DNA of 64,000 nt from Undibacterium piscinae (GTDB taxonomy: Bacteria > Pseudomonadota > Gammaproteobacteria > Burkholderiales > Burkholderiaceae_D). The notes under the pieces were generated by a model. It ran no database searches. It saw only the letters and a program-made list of their open reading frames with translations, and was not told the origin of the DNA. A program made the translations under genes and the position numbers. Where the stretch lies: positions 1,488,001 to 1,552,000 of the forward strand of contig CP051152.1 in assembly GCA_003970805.2 (NCBI GenBank). The letters are read 5' to 3'. Shown piece by piece: positions 9,566-19,611 of the stretch; within the stretch, counting starts at the first letter, position 1; the number at the start of each line of letters is the position of its first letter.

Positions 9566-11125
9566 TTATTTAGCTTCTACGAGTTTCCATGCGGAGGCTA
9601 ACAGCGCCTTGGCATGATCATCATATTTAGCGTCAATGAGTTTCATCTCATCGTCAGTCACATCTTCAAATGCATCTTTAATCAATTGGCGCGCACGTTC
9701 AGCGGGCAATGCTAAAATCGCTCCAAACTCGTCATACGCCAAACCACCGAAAGCTACGAGTGTTTTGATACCGGCCAAACCTAACTTACCGGCGGTAACA
9801 CGATTCATGCCTTCCAACTGGATCAACGACTCTTCCACTCCATCAATACCTTCTTCGGAAGCAATTGCCTCCGTCACCAAGGAATCTCTGGCACGGTTAC
9901 GCAACTCATTAACCGTGTCTTCATCCAAGGCCTCGATCTCCAGCATTTCGCTCAGAGGAACATAGGCGATTTCTTCAAGACTGGAGAAACCCTCATCAAC
10001 CAGAATATCAGCAACTTCTTGATCGACATCCAGTTTTTCCATGAACAAAGCACGAATACCAGCAGTTTCCTGCTCAGCCTTGTTAGCCGATTCTTCGGCA
10101 GTCATGATATTAATTTTCCAACCTGTCAATTCAGCAGCCAAGCGTACATTTTGACCGCTACGACCTATCGCTATTGCCAGATTCTCGTCATCAACCACTA
10201 CGTCCATACAATGCTTTTCTTCATCAACCATGATCGAAGAAACATTTGCCGGTGCCAGGGCACCGATCACGAACTGAGCCGGATCTTCAGACCACAATAC
10301 GATATCGACGCGCTCACCACCGAGCTCACCTGTTACGGCTTGCACGCGGGAACCACGCATACCGACACAAGTGCCGATAGGATCAATGCGCTTATCATCA
10401 GTATGTACGGCAATTTTTGCACGCACACCAGCATCACGGGCAGCAGACTTAATCACCAAAGAACCCTGTTCGATCTCCGGAACTTCGAGTTCAAACAATT
10501 TCATGATAAATTCAGGCGCGGTACGGGACAAGATCACCTGCGGCCCACGTGCGTTACGGTCAATACGCAATATATAAGCACGGACACGATCACCAACACG
10601 CAGATTTTCTTTTGGAATCATCTGATCACGCGGTAAGCGAGCCTCAATCTTGCCGGACTCAACAACAGCTTCACCACGTTCCATGCGCTTGATCGTACCA
10701 GTAACCAGAGAATCACCACGCTCAAGGAAATCAGCCAGAATCTGCTCACGCTCGGCATCACGGATGCGCTGCAAGACAACCTGTTTAGTATCCTGGGCGA
10801 ATCTACGACCCAGCTCAACTGATTCGATTGGCTCTTCTATATATTCATCTACTTCGATATCCGGGTACTGCTCTAAGGCTTCGAAATGCAAGATTTCTTG
10901 ATCCGGCAATTGCAAACCAGCACTGTCAGCAACTACATGCCAACGGCGGAATGACTTATATTCACCTGTCTCACGGTCGATCTCAACACGGATATCGACT
11001 TCACCTTCATAACGCTTTTTGGTAGCCTGCGCCAAAGCATGCTCCAGCGCTGAAAAAACCACATCTTCATCGACGTTCTTTTCACGCGCCAGCACATCAA
11101 CCAATAATAAAACTTCGCGACTCAT
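9566..11125 (-). CDS. nusA: Transcription termination/antitermination factor NusA
   Basis: RNA-polymerase-bound factor that modulates pausing, termination and antitermination. The 519 residues show the N-terminal polymerase-binding domain, the S1 domain ([14 protein letters not shown]), two KH domains (the [15 protein letters not shown] and [11 protein letters not shown]xxG loops) and two C-terminal acidic AR repeats, a layout shared with E. coli NusA. The ATG overlaps the rimP stop codon by four bases, so the two genes are translationally coupled. Length is normal. Confidence 0.97.
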   Translation of the reverse strand: MSREVLLLVDVLAREKNVDEDVVFSALEHALAQATKKRYEGEVDIRVEIDRETGEYKSFRRWHVVADSAGLQLPDQEILHFEALEQYPDIEVDEYIEEPIESVELGRRFAQDTKQVVLQRIRDAEREQILADFLERGDSLVTGTIKRMERGEAVVESGKIEARLPRDQMIPKENLRVGDRVRAYILRIDRNARGPQVILSRTAPEFIMKLFELEVPEIEQGSLVIKSAARDAGVRAKIAVHTDDKRIDPIGTCVGMRGSRVQAVTGELGGERVDIVLWSEDPAQFVIGALAPANVSSIMVDEEKHCMDVVVDDENLAIAIGRSGQNVRLAAELTGWKINIMTAEESANKAEQETAGIRALFMEKLDVDQEVADILVDEGFSSLEEIAYVPLSEMLEIEALDEDTVNELRNRARDSLVTEAIASEEGIDGVEESLIQLEGMNRVTAGKLGLAGIKTLVAFGGLAYDEFGAILALPAERARQLIKDAFEDVTDDEMKLIDAKYDDHAKALLASAWKLVEAK

Positions 11126-11607
11126 GCTTTGCGACTCCTAAAATCCACTTGTGGCACCAAGCGTGCCTTATCCACATCGGCAAGCGTAAACTCCAGCATT
11201 GCCGCCCCATCTTTTCCTTCAAATTCCAACCTCAAGGTATCGCCATCAGGCTCAAGCAACACACCTTCGAAAGTCTTGCGATTATTTGAGTCGGGCATAG
11301 GCAAACGCAACTTCACGCTCGCCACTTCACCGGTAAATCGCACAAAATCAGAGAATCTCTTCAAAGGTCGCTCAAGCCCCGGAGACGATATCTCCAAGCG
11401 CTCATAACTTACATTTTCAACCGTAAGCACATGCGACAACTGATGACTAACTTTCGCACAATCCTCAACCGTAACATGCCCTTTTTCAAGGTCCGCTGGC
11501 AAAAGATCGATATAAACCCTGAACAAGCCGCGTTCGGCCCGCTCAAAATCGACCAAGTCATAGCCCGTACCATTGACGGTTTTTTCTATTAATTCCAGCA
11601 ACTGCAA
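11122..11607 (-). CDS. rimP: Ribosome maturation factor RimP
   Basis: Needed for assembly of the 30S subunit. The 161-residue protein has the RimP N-terminal domain (GYDLVDFE, then VYIDLL and [13 protein letters not shown]) and the [13 protein letters not shown] motif typical of the family, followed by the Sm-like C-terminal domain. The start is taken as TTG at 11607, because GGAG lies about eight bases upstream and no ATG is available near the conserved start. First gene of the rimP-nusA-infB unit. The promoter must lie in the ~60 bp between it and the terminator at 11668-11683. Confidence 0.93.
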   Translation of the reverse strand: MQLLELIEKTVNGTGYDLVDFERAERGLFRVYIDLLPADLEKGHVTVEDCAKVSHQLSHVLTVENVSYERLEISSPGLERPLKRFSDFVRFTGEVASVKLRLPMPDSNNRKTFEGVLLEPDGDTLRLEFEGKDGAAMLEFTLADVDKARLVPQVDFRSRKA

Positions 11608-11660
11608 GACGGTTCTCCGAAAAATGCAAACTCCTCAACAACACAAAAAGCGCTTCACAA

Positions 11661-11683
11661 AAGAAAAATGGGCACCCGCCCAT
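11661..11683 (-). terminator. Rho-independent terminator after rluB
   Basis: On the minus strand a GC-rich 6-bp stem (ATGGGC / GCCCAT, 4-nt loop) is followed by TTTTCTT. It lies between the rluB stop and the rimP start, so it separates the scpB-rluB unit from the rimP operon. Confidence 0.65.
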
Positions 11684-11804
11684 CTTCTCTTTAGCGCCCC
11701 GCACATCAAATATGCCAAGGAAAATTCTGCTAACTACAAGATTATAAACGATTATTTACTCCGTCGCAATCTAAAACGGAGTACCTATATCATCAAAACT
11801 GCAC

Positions 11805-13514
11805 TCAAACGCCCTTAGAGCGCCTACGTGCAGCAATACCCTGACCTATCGCCTGACCACTTCCGCGAGTGGTACCACCACGTCTCTGCTGACCAGAGGT
11901 TGGGTATCCAAGCGCGGTTTGCAAAGGATCTGGCTGGCGACTGCGTTTTTTCGCACCGTCATTCCCAAAGGAATTTCCATTGCGGTCATTGCCCGAATCA
12001 TTGCGCGAATTTCCGTATTCAGGGCGCTGAGCAGAGCCAAAATTTCTACCTTGCGGCTTTTCAAACGGCCGCCCCGCAGACTTATCAAACGGATTCACAT
12101 TACGCCCGACATTGCCCGATTGCGGGCGATTACCGCGACCTTTAGCATCAGACTTATCACTGGCAACCTTCTCCAGCCCACTAACTTTGAGCAAGCTACG
12201 CACCGCATCCTCACCCAACTCATCCCAACGACCACGCCTGAGGCCGGATGGTAAAGTCATTACTCCATAGCGAGTACGAATCAAGCGGGAAACCGTCAAA
12301 CCAACCGCCTCGAACATACGACGCACTTCGCGATTGCGACCCTCGCCGATAATAACGCGATACCACTTATTGACACCTTCACCACCACCATCGGCGATCT
12401 TGGAGAATTGCGCCATACCATCTTCCAACTCTACGCCGGCCAGCAATTTTTGACGCATACCCTCTTCGAGCTCGCCCAAAGTACGCACCGCATATTCACG
12501 CTCAATACCATAGCGTGGATGCATGAGGCGATTCGCCAAATCACCGGAGGTAGTGAACAATAACAAACCTTCCGTATTGTAATCCAGGCGTCCGACAGCA
12601 AGCCATTTGCCAACCTTCATTTTTGGCAAACTCTCAAACACCGACTGACGCCCCTCAGGATCACTATTACTGACAATCTCACCAGCTGGCTTATGGTAAA
12701 TCAGCACGCGCGGCGGCTTACTACTCACCTTGCGCTGAATTAACTTGCCATTAATTCTTACCTGATCCTGCGGCAAAATCCGCTGACCAATATGGGCTGG
12801 CTCACCATTCACTGAAACACGACCAGCTACAATCAACTCCTCCATCTCGCGACGGGAGCCAAGACCCGCCTCAGCCAATACTTTATGCAACTTAGGCGCA
12901 TCATCATCAGCCGTCAGATCGCGTCTTACAGGCTTCACATGACGAGCCTTCTCCGACTTCTCATCAGCAAGAACATCATAAGCATCCGAGGTAACGAAAG
13001 AAAACACATCATCAGCGGAATTTCCGCCAGAGCGAACATCTTTACGACCACCCGCAGCAGACTGGCGTCCACGCGGACCGCCAGCAGAGCGAGCGCCATT
13101 CTTTTCGCCACAAGGGGAAGCGGAGCGAGTACGGCCATCACGACCACCATCGCGGCCAACTGCACCATCGCCACGACTAGATTCCTCTCTGGTCCGCGGT
13201 GCACGTGCACGCACCTCAGCAACAACATCAACCGGAGCATGATGCTCAACAGTAAGCGCTGGCGCATCAGCAACAGGTTTGGCGCGAGGAGCGCGCGGCT
13301 GACGAGGCTTTTTCACCGGAGCCGCTGAATCAGCAGCCGAATCACCAAGCGGCGCCAACGACTCAACGGCACGCTCTGCAGCATCACCACGCTCCGGCGC
13401 CCGACGCAAATTGCGCGGACCACGAACCGCACGCTTCGCTGGCTTAGCACTAGTACCATCATCCGACACCGCTACAACATCGGCCTTAACTTCATCTGAA
13501 TTATTTGTGTTCAT
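11805..13514 (-). CDS. rluB: 23S rRNA pseudouridine synthase RluB, with long disordered extensions
   Basis: Forms pseudouridine 2605 (E. coli numbering) of 23S rRNA. Of the 569 residues, only about residues 205-450 are the enzyme: an S4 RNA-binding domain ([21 protein letters not shown] region) and the RsuA/RluB catalytic domain with [12 protein letters not shown], whose Asp is the nucleophile. The ~200-residue N-terminal arm is rich in Ala, Arg, Gly and Pro, and the ~120-residue C-terminal tail in Gly, Arg, Asn and Ser. Such basic low-complexity tails are common in betaproteobacterial RluB. The ATG at 13514 overlaps the end of scpB by 14 bases. A longer frame upstream would lie wholly inside scpB. 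Confidence 0.92.
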   Translation of the reverse strand: MNTNNSDEVKADVVAVSDDGTSAKPAKRAVRGPRNLRRAPERGDAAERAVESLAPLGDSAADSAAPVKKPRQPRAPRAKPVADAPALTVEHHAPVDVVAEVRARAPRTREESSRGDGAVGRDGGRDGRTRSASPCGEKNGARSAGGPRGRQSAAGGRKDVRSGGNSADDVFSFVTSDAYDVLADEKSEKARHVKPVRRDLTADDDAPKLHKVLAEAGLGSRREMEELIVAGRVSVNGEPAHIGQRILPQDQVRINGKLIQRKVSSKPPRVLIYHKPAGEIVSNSDPEGRQSVFESLPKMKVGKWLAVGRLDYNTEGLLLFTTSGDLANRLMHPRYGIEREYAVRTLGELEEGMRQKLLAGVELEDGMAQFSKIADGGGEGVNKWYRVIIGEGRNREVRRMFEAVGLTVSRLIRTRYGVMTLPSGLRRGRWDELGEDAVRSLLKVSGLEKVASDKSDAKGRGNRPQSGNVGRNVNPFDKSAGRPFEKPQGRNFGSAQRPEYGNSRNDSGNDRNGNSFGNDGAKKRSRQPDPLQTALGYPTSGQQRRGGTTRGSGQAIGQGIAARRRSKGV

Positions 13515-14340
13515 TTTTTGATTCTGAGTTGAAATGAGAACCCCCATCAGCAATTTCCGCCTCCGGTTGCATATCATTATTTGGTGCAGCTATCATCGCA
13601 ACATCATCCTCAAGAACATCATTGGCTGTCGCAATTTCAATTTCCGCATCAATTTGCATAGGCGCAGTTCCGGCCAGTACATCACCAGATAATTCCTGCG
13701 CTGTTATTTTATTTCCATTCTGAGCCAGAGAGTCAGACTCCCCGTCCTCAAACATATTTACAGCTAGCGCACCCAATTCCGGCACACTCTGTTCAACAAC
13801 ATCTTGCCCGCCTACCTGCTGCAAAGGCGGCAACTGATCCAAAGAGGACAACCCGAGATCCGACAAAAACTGCTTGGTCGTCGCAAACAAAGCCGGTCGT
13901 CCTGGCACGTCGCGATATCCAATACTTTCTATCCAGCCACGATCCTCGAGCGTCTTAATCATTTGAGAAGCAACCGTAACACCACGGATTTCCTCAATAT
14001 CACCACGAGTTACAGGCTGACGATATGTAATAATTGCCAGAGTCTCTAACGTCGCCCGAGAATACTTGGGAGGCTTCTCCGGATTTAAGCGATCGATAAA
14101 TACGCGCATCTCCGGACGACTCTGAAAACGCCAGCCAGTAGACAAACCAACCAACTCGATTCCCTTGTCAGACCAATCTTTGCGCAAGCTTTCCAACATA
14201 GACTTAATCGTATCAGCACCGACCACATCAGCATGACCGTCAGCATCCTGAAACAACCTCTTCATGACATTCACGGTAAGCGGTTCATGTGCGCATAGCA
14301 ATGCGGTCTCAAGGACTCGCTTGGCCTCAGCTGTATTCAT
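13501..14340 (-). CDS. scpB: Segregation and condensation protein ScpB
   Basis: Winged-helix kleisin-interacting subunit of the Smc-ScpA-ScpB complex, which organises the chromosome. The 279 residues contain the two winged-helix domains in the first ~180 residues ([40 protein letters not shown] and [21 protein letters not shown]), then an acidic low-complexity tail. The tail makes it longer than the ~190 residues of Bacillus ScpB. scpA is not next to it. It overlaps rluB by 14 bases, a common betaproteobacterial pairing. Confidence 0.93.
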   Translation of the reverse strand: MNTAEAKRVLETALLCAHEPLTVNVMKRLFQDADGHADVVGADTIKSMLESLRKDWSDKGIELVGLSTGWRFQSRPEMRVFIDRLNPEKPPKYSRATLETLAIITYRQPVTRGDIEEIRGVTVASQMIKTLEDRGWIESIGYRDVPGRPALFATTKQFLSDLGLSSLDQLPPLQQVGGQDVVEQSVPELGALAVNMFEDGESDSLAQNGNKITAQELSGDVLAGTAPMQIDAEIEIATANDVLEDDVAMIAAPNNDMQPEAEIADGGSHFNSESKNEHK

Positions 14341-14635
14341 GCAAACTCTTCAGCACTGATATAAGTTGATCTATTGAAGCGAAAAATGACCAGAAGACAC
14401 TTCCCCCAGTCAAAACCAGCTCTTTATTTTTTGCAGCGCACCATACAAGTGCATGCCTAGGGATCAGTCTGCCATCAACCACCGCCATCAACTAACAGGC
14501 AGCATAAACGGTCAATAAAAACAGTCGATCAATTAAGTAGATACTAGATTGTAGTCCAGAATTTCACAGCAGATTAAAAAATAATCGCCAAACTAATAAA
14601 AAAGCCACGTTAATACGTGGCTTTTTTATTTAAAC
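14341..14635. other. Intergenic region between scpB and the tRNA
   Basis: About 295 bases. The only clear structure is the tRNA terminator at 14598-14627. The remainder carries the presumed scpB promoter but no convincing boxes, and no coding frame. Confidence 0.5.
14598..14627 (-). terminator. Rho-independent terminator after tRNA-fMet
   Basis: Perfect 12-bp arms (AAAAAAGCCACG / CGTGGCTTTTTT) with a 6-nt loop. On the minus strand the stem ends in a six-T run eight bases after the tRNA 3' end. The A/T arms make it potentially bidirectional. Confidence 0.88.
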
Positions 14636-14712
<77 letters not shown>

Positions 14713-14870
14713 TCTGATAAGTAGAACTATACATGAATTTGCTGCTATGCGCAATTTCTTTATACGATTAAGTTATCAAATATAAGATCCGCCCTGAAAT
14801 ACAGCGCGTTTTTGTGTAAGTCATTCCGATGTTACACTTTCATATCTGATACTCACTCAAGCCCTAGATC

Positions 14871-15451
14871 ATGAAATTCTGCTCCGAATGCGCCACTGCT
14901 GTTGTCATAGAAATTCCGGCTGACGACACCCGCGAGCGCCACGTCTGCCCGTCATGCAAAACCATACATTACCAAAATCCCAAATTGGTAGTCGGCTCCA
15001 TTCCGGTATGGGAGCAAAATGGTGAACTTAAAATTCTTTTATGCAAGCGCGCTATAGAACCCAGATATGGCTACTGGACGCTGCCGGCAGGCTTCATGGA
15101 GAACGCGCAGAAACCACCACTGAAGCGGCACAACGAGAGACTGAGGAAGAAGCCGGCGCCAATATCGCGCTGCATGAGTTGTTTTCCATGCTCAACGTAC
15201 CAAGAGTCAACCAGGTGCATTTATTTTATCGCGCCACACTATTAGATCTCGATTATCTGGCGGGCATCGAAAGTCTGGAAGTGCGACTGTTTAGCGAACA
15301 GGAAATTCCCTGGAATGACATCGCCTTCCCCACTGTCAGTCACACCCTGAAATGTTTCTTTGAAGATGCCGCCAAAGTGAAGCAAGGCGGCAACTTCCAA
15401 CTACATACGCATGACATTTTTAAGCCCATGCGTACACCGGATGCACAATAA
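14871..15451 (+). pseudogene. Zinc-ribbon Nudix hydrolase broken by a frameshift in the Nudix box
   Basis: The first frame (14871 onward) encodes a four-Cys zinc ribbon (CSEC...CPSC) and the start of a Nudix domain up to [12 protein letters not shown]. The second frame, effectively from 15110 to 15451, continues with [17 protein letters not shown] and the rest of the domain. Joining them restores the Nudix signature Gx5Ex7REUxEExGU, so this is one gene. Between AAC and GAA there are five bases (GCGCA) where the signature spacing needs three, so the change looks like two extra bases or one lost. The break lies in the catalytic box, so no active enzyme would be made unless this is a sequence error. 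Family members hydrolyse nucleotide-diphosphate derivatives such as ADP-ribose. Confidence 0.85.
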
Positions 15452-15487
15452 ACAGTAGCGCTGATCAACAAAAATAGGACTACAGAA

Positions 15488-16690
15488 TTACCAACTGGTT
15501 TCGCGTTCGGCAGTGGACGATACCTTATGTATGGACAAGTCTGCGCCTTCAAACTCTTCTTCAGGATCAAGGCGTATTCCGATTAACTTCTTCAGTGAAC
15601 CATAGATGACGAAGCCGCCCAGCAAGGCTATCGAAACTCCCATCAGAGTGCCGATCGCCTGCGATGCCAGACTCACCCCACCCAAGCCGCCCATAGACTT
15701 AAGACCAAAAATACCGGCGGCAATCCCGCCCCAGGCACCGCATAAGCCATGCAAAGGCCAGACGCCAAGAACATCATCGACCTTCCATTTGTTTTGAGTC
15801 CAGGTAAACATCAGGACAAAAATTGCACCCGCGATACCACCCGTAATTAACGCCCCCAAAGGGTGCATCAGATCTGAACCGGCGCAAACGGCAACCAAAC
15901 CAGCGAGCGGCCCGTTATATACAAAACCCGGATCGTTTTTCCCCATCACAAGAGCGACCAAAGTACCGCCTACCATCGCCATCAGGGAGTTGATCGCGAC
16001 CAAACCATTCATTTTATCCAGGGTTTGGGCGCTCATCACATTAAAACCAAACCAGCCGACCGTCAAAATCCAGGCGCCAAGAGCAAGGAAAGGAATGCTT
16101 GAAGGCGGATGTGCAGCGATTGCGCCATTTTTCATGTAGCGTCCGCGTCTTGCGCCCAACAACAATACCGCAGGCAAAGCTACCCAACCGCCAAAAGCAT
16201 GCACCACCACCGAACCGGCGAAGTCATGAAACTCTTCCGAGAACATTGCCTTGAGCCAAGCCTGTACGCCAAATCTCTGATTCCAGGCAATCCCTTCGAA
16301 AAACGGATACAAGACGCCAACCAATAAGGCAGTAGCGATTAACTGAGGATAGAATTTGGCACGCTCGGCAATACCACCAGAAATAATTGCAGGGATCGCT
16401 GCGGCAAAGGTGAGCAAAAAGAAGAACTTCACCAACTCAAAGCCATTTCGCTCTATCAACACTTCCGCGCCAGAATAAAACTGCACTCCATAAGCCACGC
16501 TGTAGCCGACGAAAAAATACGCTATAGTCGAAACAGCAAAATCAACGATAATTTTAACCAAGGCGTTAACCTGATTCTTTTTACGAACCGTACCCAGCTC
16601 CAAAAAAGCAAAGCCGGCATGCATCGCCAAAATCATGATCGCACCAAGCAAGATGAATAAGGCATCCGCGCCACTTTTATGTGCATCCAT
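15488..16690 (-). CDS. amtB: Ammonium transporter Amt
   Basis: Polytopic inner-membrane channel of the Amt/Mep/Rh family, 400 residues with eleven predicted helices. The FHDFAGSVVVHAFGG block carries the conserved Asp and first pore His, and PLHGLCGAWGG carries the second His region. The start at ATG 16690 has GGGAG eight bases upstream. The open frame continues 42 codons further, but that part overlaps the promoter. There is no glnK next to it, unlike the usual glnK-amtB pair. A sigma-54-type promoter at 16763-16778 and a possible NtrC site beyond it suggest induction by nitrogen limitation. Confidence 0.95.
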   Translation of the reverse strand: MDAHKSGADALFILLGAIMILAMHAGFAFLELGTVRKKNQVNALVKIIVDFAVSTIAYFFVGYSVAYGVQFYSGAEVLIERNGFELVKFFFLLTFAAAIPAIISGGIAERAKFYPQLIATALLVGVLYPFFEGIAWNQRFGVQAWLKAMFSEEFHDFAGSVVVHAFGGWVALPAVLLLGARRGRYMKNGAIAAHPPSSIPFLALGAWILTVGWFGFNVMSAQTLDKMNGLVAINSLMAMVGGTLVALVMGKNDPGFVYNGPLAGLVAVCAGSDLMHPLGALITGGIAGAIFVLMFTWTQNKWKVDDVLGVWPLHGLCGAWGGIAAGIFGLKSMGGLGGVSLASQAIGTLMGVSIALLGGFVIYGSLKKLIGIRLDPEEEFEGADLSIHKVSSTAERETSW

Positions 16691-16762
16691 ACAAAATCTC
16701 CCAATAAATGTGCATATACTGAATACTGATGCACTATTTAAGCAAAAAACATACCTATTTAG

Positions 16763-16778
16763 TGCAATATCTAAGCCA
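16763..16778 (-). promoter_or_regulatory. Probable sigma-54 promoter of amtB
   Basis: Minus-strand TGGCTTAGATATTGCA fits the -24/-12 consensus TGGCAYRNNNNTTGCW at all but one fixed position and keeps the exact GG-N10-GC spacing. The start codon is about 60 bp past the expected transcription start. Family knowledge (amtB under NtrC/sigma-54) supports it. Confidence 0.7.
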
Positions 16779-16826
16779 TTGATTACTATAAATATTTTTA
16801 TGAGTTCATTACTCAATCTTAAATTT

Positions 16827-16854
16827 GCACCAAAATATAGCGTTTTTTTGGTGC
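16827..16854. promoter_or_regulatory. Possible NtrC-type upstream site for amtB
   Basis: GCACCAAAA (16827-16835) and TTTTGGTGC (16846-16854) are exact inverted repeats containing the NtrC half-site words TGCACCA and TGGTGC. The gap is wider than the usual 4 bp between half-sites. The pair sits about 85 bp upstream of the expected amtB start, right for an enhancer. Confidence 0.4.
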
Positions 16855-16882
16855 GTAATGTTTACTCTAATAAAGGTCAATC

Positions 16883-17614
16883 ATGATCCCTTGGTTAGAA
16901 ATTGACACTCCTTTTCCGGATGTGACTAGCGCACTCACAGAACAACAAGGCGCGGCTGGCTTGCTGGCGGCCGGTGCCGATTTGTCAGCTACCCGCTTGC
17001 TAGACGCCTATCGACATGGAATTTTCCCCTGGTATTCGGAAGGGCAACCTATACTCTGGTGGTCCACCGACCCGCGCATGGTGTTAATGACTGAGGAATT
17101 CAAACTTTCGGACAGCCTGAAAAAGACTATAAAGAAAACGGCCAAAAGCCCGCGTTGGGAAATTCGCTTCGATAGCGCTTTTGAAAATGTCATGCGTGCT
17201 TGCGCCGCACCGCGCCGCGATGGCGCAGGAACCTGGATCTCTGAGGACATCGTTGCCGGTTACTCGGCCTTACATACCGCGGGCTATGCCCACTCGAGCG
17301 AAGTCTGGCTCGACGGCCAATTAGTTGGCGGAGCCTATGGGGTATGCATAGGACGCATGTTCTATGGCGAATCGATGTTCGCGAGGGTGAGCGACGCATC
17401 TAAAATTGCAATGGCATATTTGGTATTTTTCTTGCGTGCGCACGGGGTCAAGATGATAGACTGCCAACAGGAGACTGCCCATCTTGCCTCATTGGGCGCC
17501 CGCCCCATTACGCGCAAAGAATTTATGCAATGGATATCGCATGCCACTTCGCAGCCTGGCATCATGGAATGGAAACCGATGAACATCGTCAATAGCCAAG
17601 CGACACATATATAA
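16883..17614 (+). CDS. aat: Leucyl/phenylalanyl-tRNA-protein transferase
   Basis: Cytoplasmic enzyme that transfers Leu or Phe from tRNA to N-terminal Arg or Lys of proteins, marking them for ClpAP degradation. The 243 residues carry the family signatures [44 protein letters not shown] and [18 protein letters not shown]. The ATG at 16883 is preceded by AAAGG. It is followed 42 bp later by bpt, the second bacterial N-end-rule transferase, so the two are probably one transcript. Confidence 0.97.
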   Translation: MIPWLEIDTPFPDVTSALTEQQGAAGLLAAGADLSATRLLDAYRHGIFPWYSEGQPILWWSTDPRMVLMTEEFKLSDSLKKTIKKTAKSPRWEIRFDSAFENVMRACAAPRRDGAGTWISEDIVAGYSALHTAGYAHSSEVWLDGQLVGGAYGVCIGRMFYGESMFARVSDASKIAMAYLVFFLRAHGVKMIDCQQETAHLASLGARPITRKEFMQWISHATSQPGIMEWKPMNIVNSQATHI

Positions 17615-17656
17615 GTACGCCAATCTCAGACTAGCGAACCCAGGGGCCAGAATATA

Positions 17657-18379
17657 GTGACTCAGCTCAATGAACTGCCTTTTGCCAGCATACAATTCTA
17701 TGCCACGGCACCATATCCATGCAGCTATCTTGATGGCCTGCAGGCGCGCTCACAAGTAGCCACGCCTGCCCACCTGATCAACGCCGATGTTTATTCTGAG
17801 TTAATCCAGAACGGTTTTCGCCGTAGCGGCATCTTTATCTACCGGCCACATTGCGACACCTGCCAAGCCTGCACGCCGGTACGCGTGCGGGTCGAGGAAT
17901 TTCAGGCCAAACGCAGTCAGCGTCGCGCCCTGAGCAAGCACGCCAATCTGGTAGCCTGCGTGACGGGTTTAAATTATGAGCATGAGCATTACGAGCTTTA
18001 TCAAAAATATCAAAATCATCGACACGCTGGCGGCGGCATGGATAATGACAATCGCGATCAATACGCCCAATTTCTGCTGCAAAGCCGCGTCAACACTCGC
18101 CTGGTCGAATTCCGCGATGAAAACCAGATCCTGCGTATGGTGAGCATCATCGATATCCTCAGTGATGGCCTGTCATCGGTCTATACGTTTTTTGATACAT
18201 CCGAAGCGGGCATGTCGTACGGCACCTACAACGTACTATGGCAAATCAGGCAAGCCAAGGAACTACGATTACCCTATGTTTATCTGGGCTACTGGATTGC
18301 CGCAAGCGCCAAGATGGCTTATAAAACCAACTTCAAACCACTCGATGGATTACTTCAGGGAAAATGGCAGTCGCTATGA
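17657..18379 (+). CDS. bpt: Bacterial aspartate/glutamate leucyltransferase (Bpt)
   Basis: Adds Leu to N-terminal Asp or Glu, feeding those proteins to the same N-end-rule pathway as aat. The 240-residue protein has [35 protein letters not shown] (cysteine-rich N-terminal ATE domain) and the C-terminal ATE motifs [17 protein letters not shown]. These match the bacterial Ate/Bpt family, often annotated arginyltransferase. The start is a GTG at 17657 with only a weak ribosome binding site. The conserved region begins within ten residues of it. Confidence 0.94.
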   Translation: MTQLNELPFASIQFYATAPYPCSYLDGLQARSQVATPAHLINADVYSELIQNGFRRSGIFIYRPHCDTCQACTPVRVRVEEFQAKRSQRRALSKHANLVACVTGLNYEHEHYELYQKYQNHRHAGGGMDNDNRDQYAQFLLQSRVNTRLVEFRDENQILRMVSIIDILSDGLSSVYTFFDTSEAGMSYGTYNVLWQIRQAKELRLPYVYLGYWIAASAKMAYKTNFKPLDGLLQGKWQSL

Positions 18380-18535
18380 GCTTATAATGACGCTCGCCAA
18401 CGACTTGCCGCCCTCATGCTTGTTATTTACCTATAAGCTCTGATCTGGCGTCACTGCCGCCAACCGCTTGAGTCTGCACTACTTAATACCCATAGCCTTA
18501 AACTCATTTCTTCAAACAATAAAAATTCTCACATC

Positions 18536-19579
18536 ATGTCCGACAAATTACTGTATTCCCTGGCTCGCCCCTTCCTCTTCTTTATGGATGCCGAAAGCGC
18601 GCATGATCTGACCTTGCCGGCCTTGCGGCGCGCCCACGCCTTAGGTCTGACTGGTTTCATCAAAAAACCTGAAGCAGATCCGCGCCAAGTGATGGGTATC
18701 AGTTTCCCCAATCCTGTAGGGCTGGCCGCAGGACTGGATAAAGACGGCAGGTATATCGACGGTCTGGCGGCACTCGGTTTTGGCTCCATAGAAATCGGCA
18801 CCGTAACGCCGCGCGCGCAGGCCGGCAATCCTAAGCCGCGCATGTTCCGCCTGCCGCAAGCCAATGCCATCATCAATCGCATGGGCTTCAACAATGGCGG
18901 CGTCGATGCGTTTGTCGCCAATGTGCAAGCCTCACGCTTTTATCAGGACAAGCAAGGCGTATTGGGATTAAATATCGGTAAAAATGCCGATACGCCAATA
19001 GAGCGTGCCGCCGAAGACTACCTGCACTGCCTGCAGAAAGTGTACCCTTACGCCAGCTATGTGACGGTCAACATCTCCTCCCCTAACACCAAAAATCTAC
19101 GTCAACTACAAGGTGCGGATGAACTTGATGCGCTGCTGTCCCAGCTCAAGGATGCGCAACAAAGACTGGCCGACCAACACAAGCGCTACGTGCCTATCAC
19201 ACTCAAGATCGCACCGGATATCGACAGCGAACAAATCAAGAACATCGCCGATGCCTTGTTGCGTCACAAGATAGACGGCGTAATCGCCACTAACACCACC
19301 ATCACGCGTGATGCCGTCAAAGGCTTGCAGCATGGCGAAGAAGCCGGCGGACTTTCCGGCGAGCCGGTGTTTGAATTATCCAACAAGGTAATCCGGGCAC
19401 TGAAATCCGAACTAGGTGACGCCTTGCCGATTATCGGTGTCGGCGGCATCTTTTCCGGCGCAGACGCAGCGGCAAAAATGCAAGCCGGCGCAGCGCTGGT
19501 GCAAGTGTATTCCGGCCTGATCTACCGTGGTCCGGCACTGGTCAAAGAGTGCGCAGCGACCTTGCGCAATGTGCGTTAA
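18536..19579 (+). CDS. pyrD: Dihydroorotate dehydrogenase (quinone), class 2
   Basis: Oxidises dihydroorotate to orotate in pyrimidine synthesis, passing electrons through FMN to quinone at the inner membrane. The 347 residues include the N-terminal helical quinone-binding stretch of class 2 enzymes ([20 protein letters not shown]), [13 protein letters not shown], the NRMGFNN motif, the catalytic Ser in NISSPNTK, and the FMN-phosphate-binding GVGGIFSG...GA region. Length is normal. It is separated from bpt by 156 bp without obvious features and followed after 32 bp by an aldo/keto reductase. Confidence 0.96.
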   Translation: MSDKLLYSLARPFLFFMDAESAHDLTLPALRRAHALGLTGFIKKPEADPRQVMGISFPNPVGLAAGLDKDGRYIDGLAALGFGSIEIGTVTPRAQAGNPKPRMFRLPQANAIINRMGFNNGGVDAFVANVQASRFYQDKQGVLGLNIGKNADTPIERAAEDYLHCLQKVYPYASYVTVNISSPNTKNLRQLQGADELDALLSQLKDAQQRLADQHKRYVPITLKIAPDIDSEQIKNIADALLRHKIDGVIATNTTITRDAVKGLQHGEEAGGLSGEPVFELSNKVIRALKSELGDALPIIGVGGIFSGADAAAKMQAGAALVQVYSGLIYRGPALVKECAATLRNVR

Positions 19580-19611
19580 AGTAGCGCACTCTTTCTTTCA
19601 ACGGTAAAAAA

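Noticed and set aside
16772..16784. A perfect IHF consensus (minus strand AATCAATGGCTTA) by amtB
   Set aside because: It overlaps the -24 box of the proposed sigma-54 promoter, where IHF bending would compete with polymerase, so I give it no separate feature.
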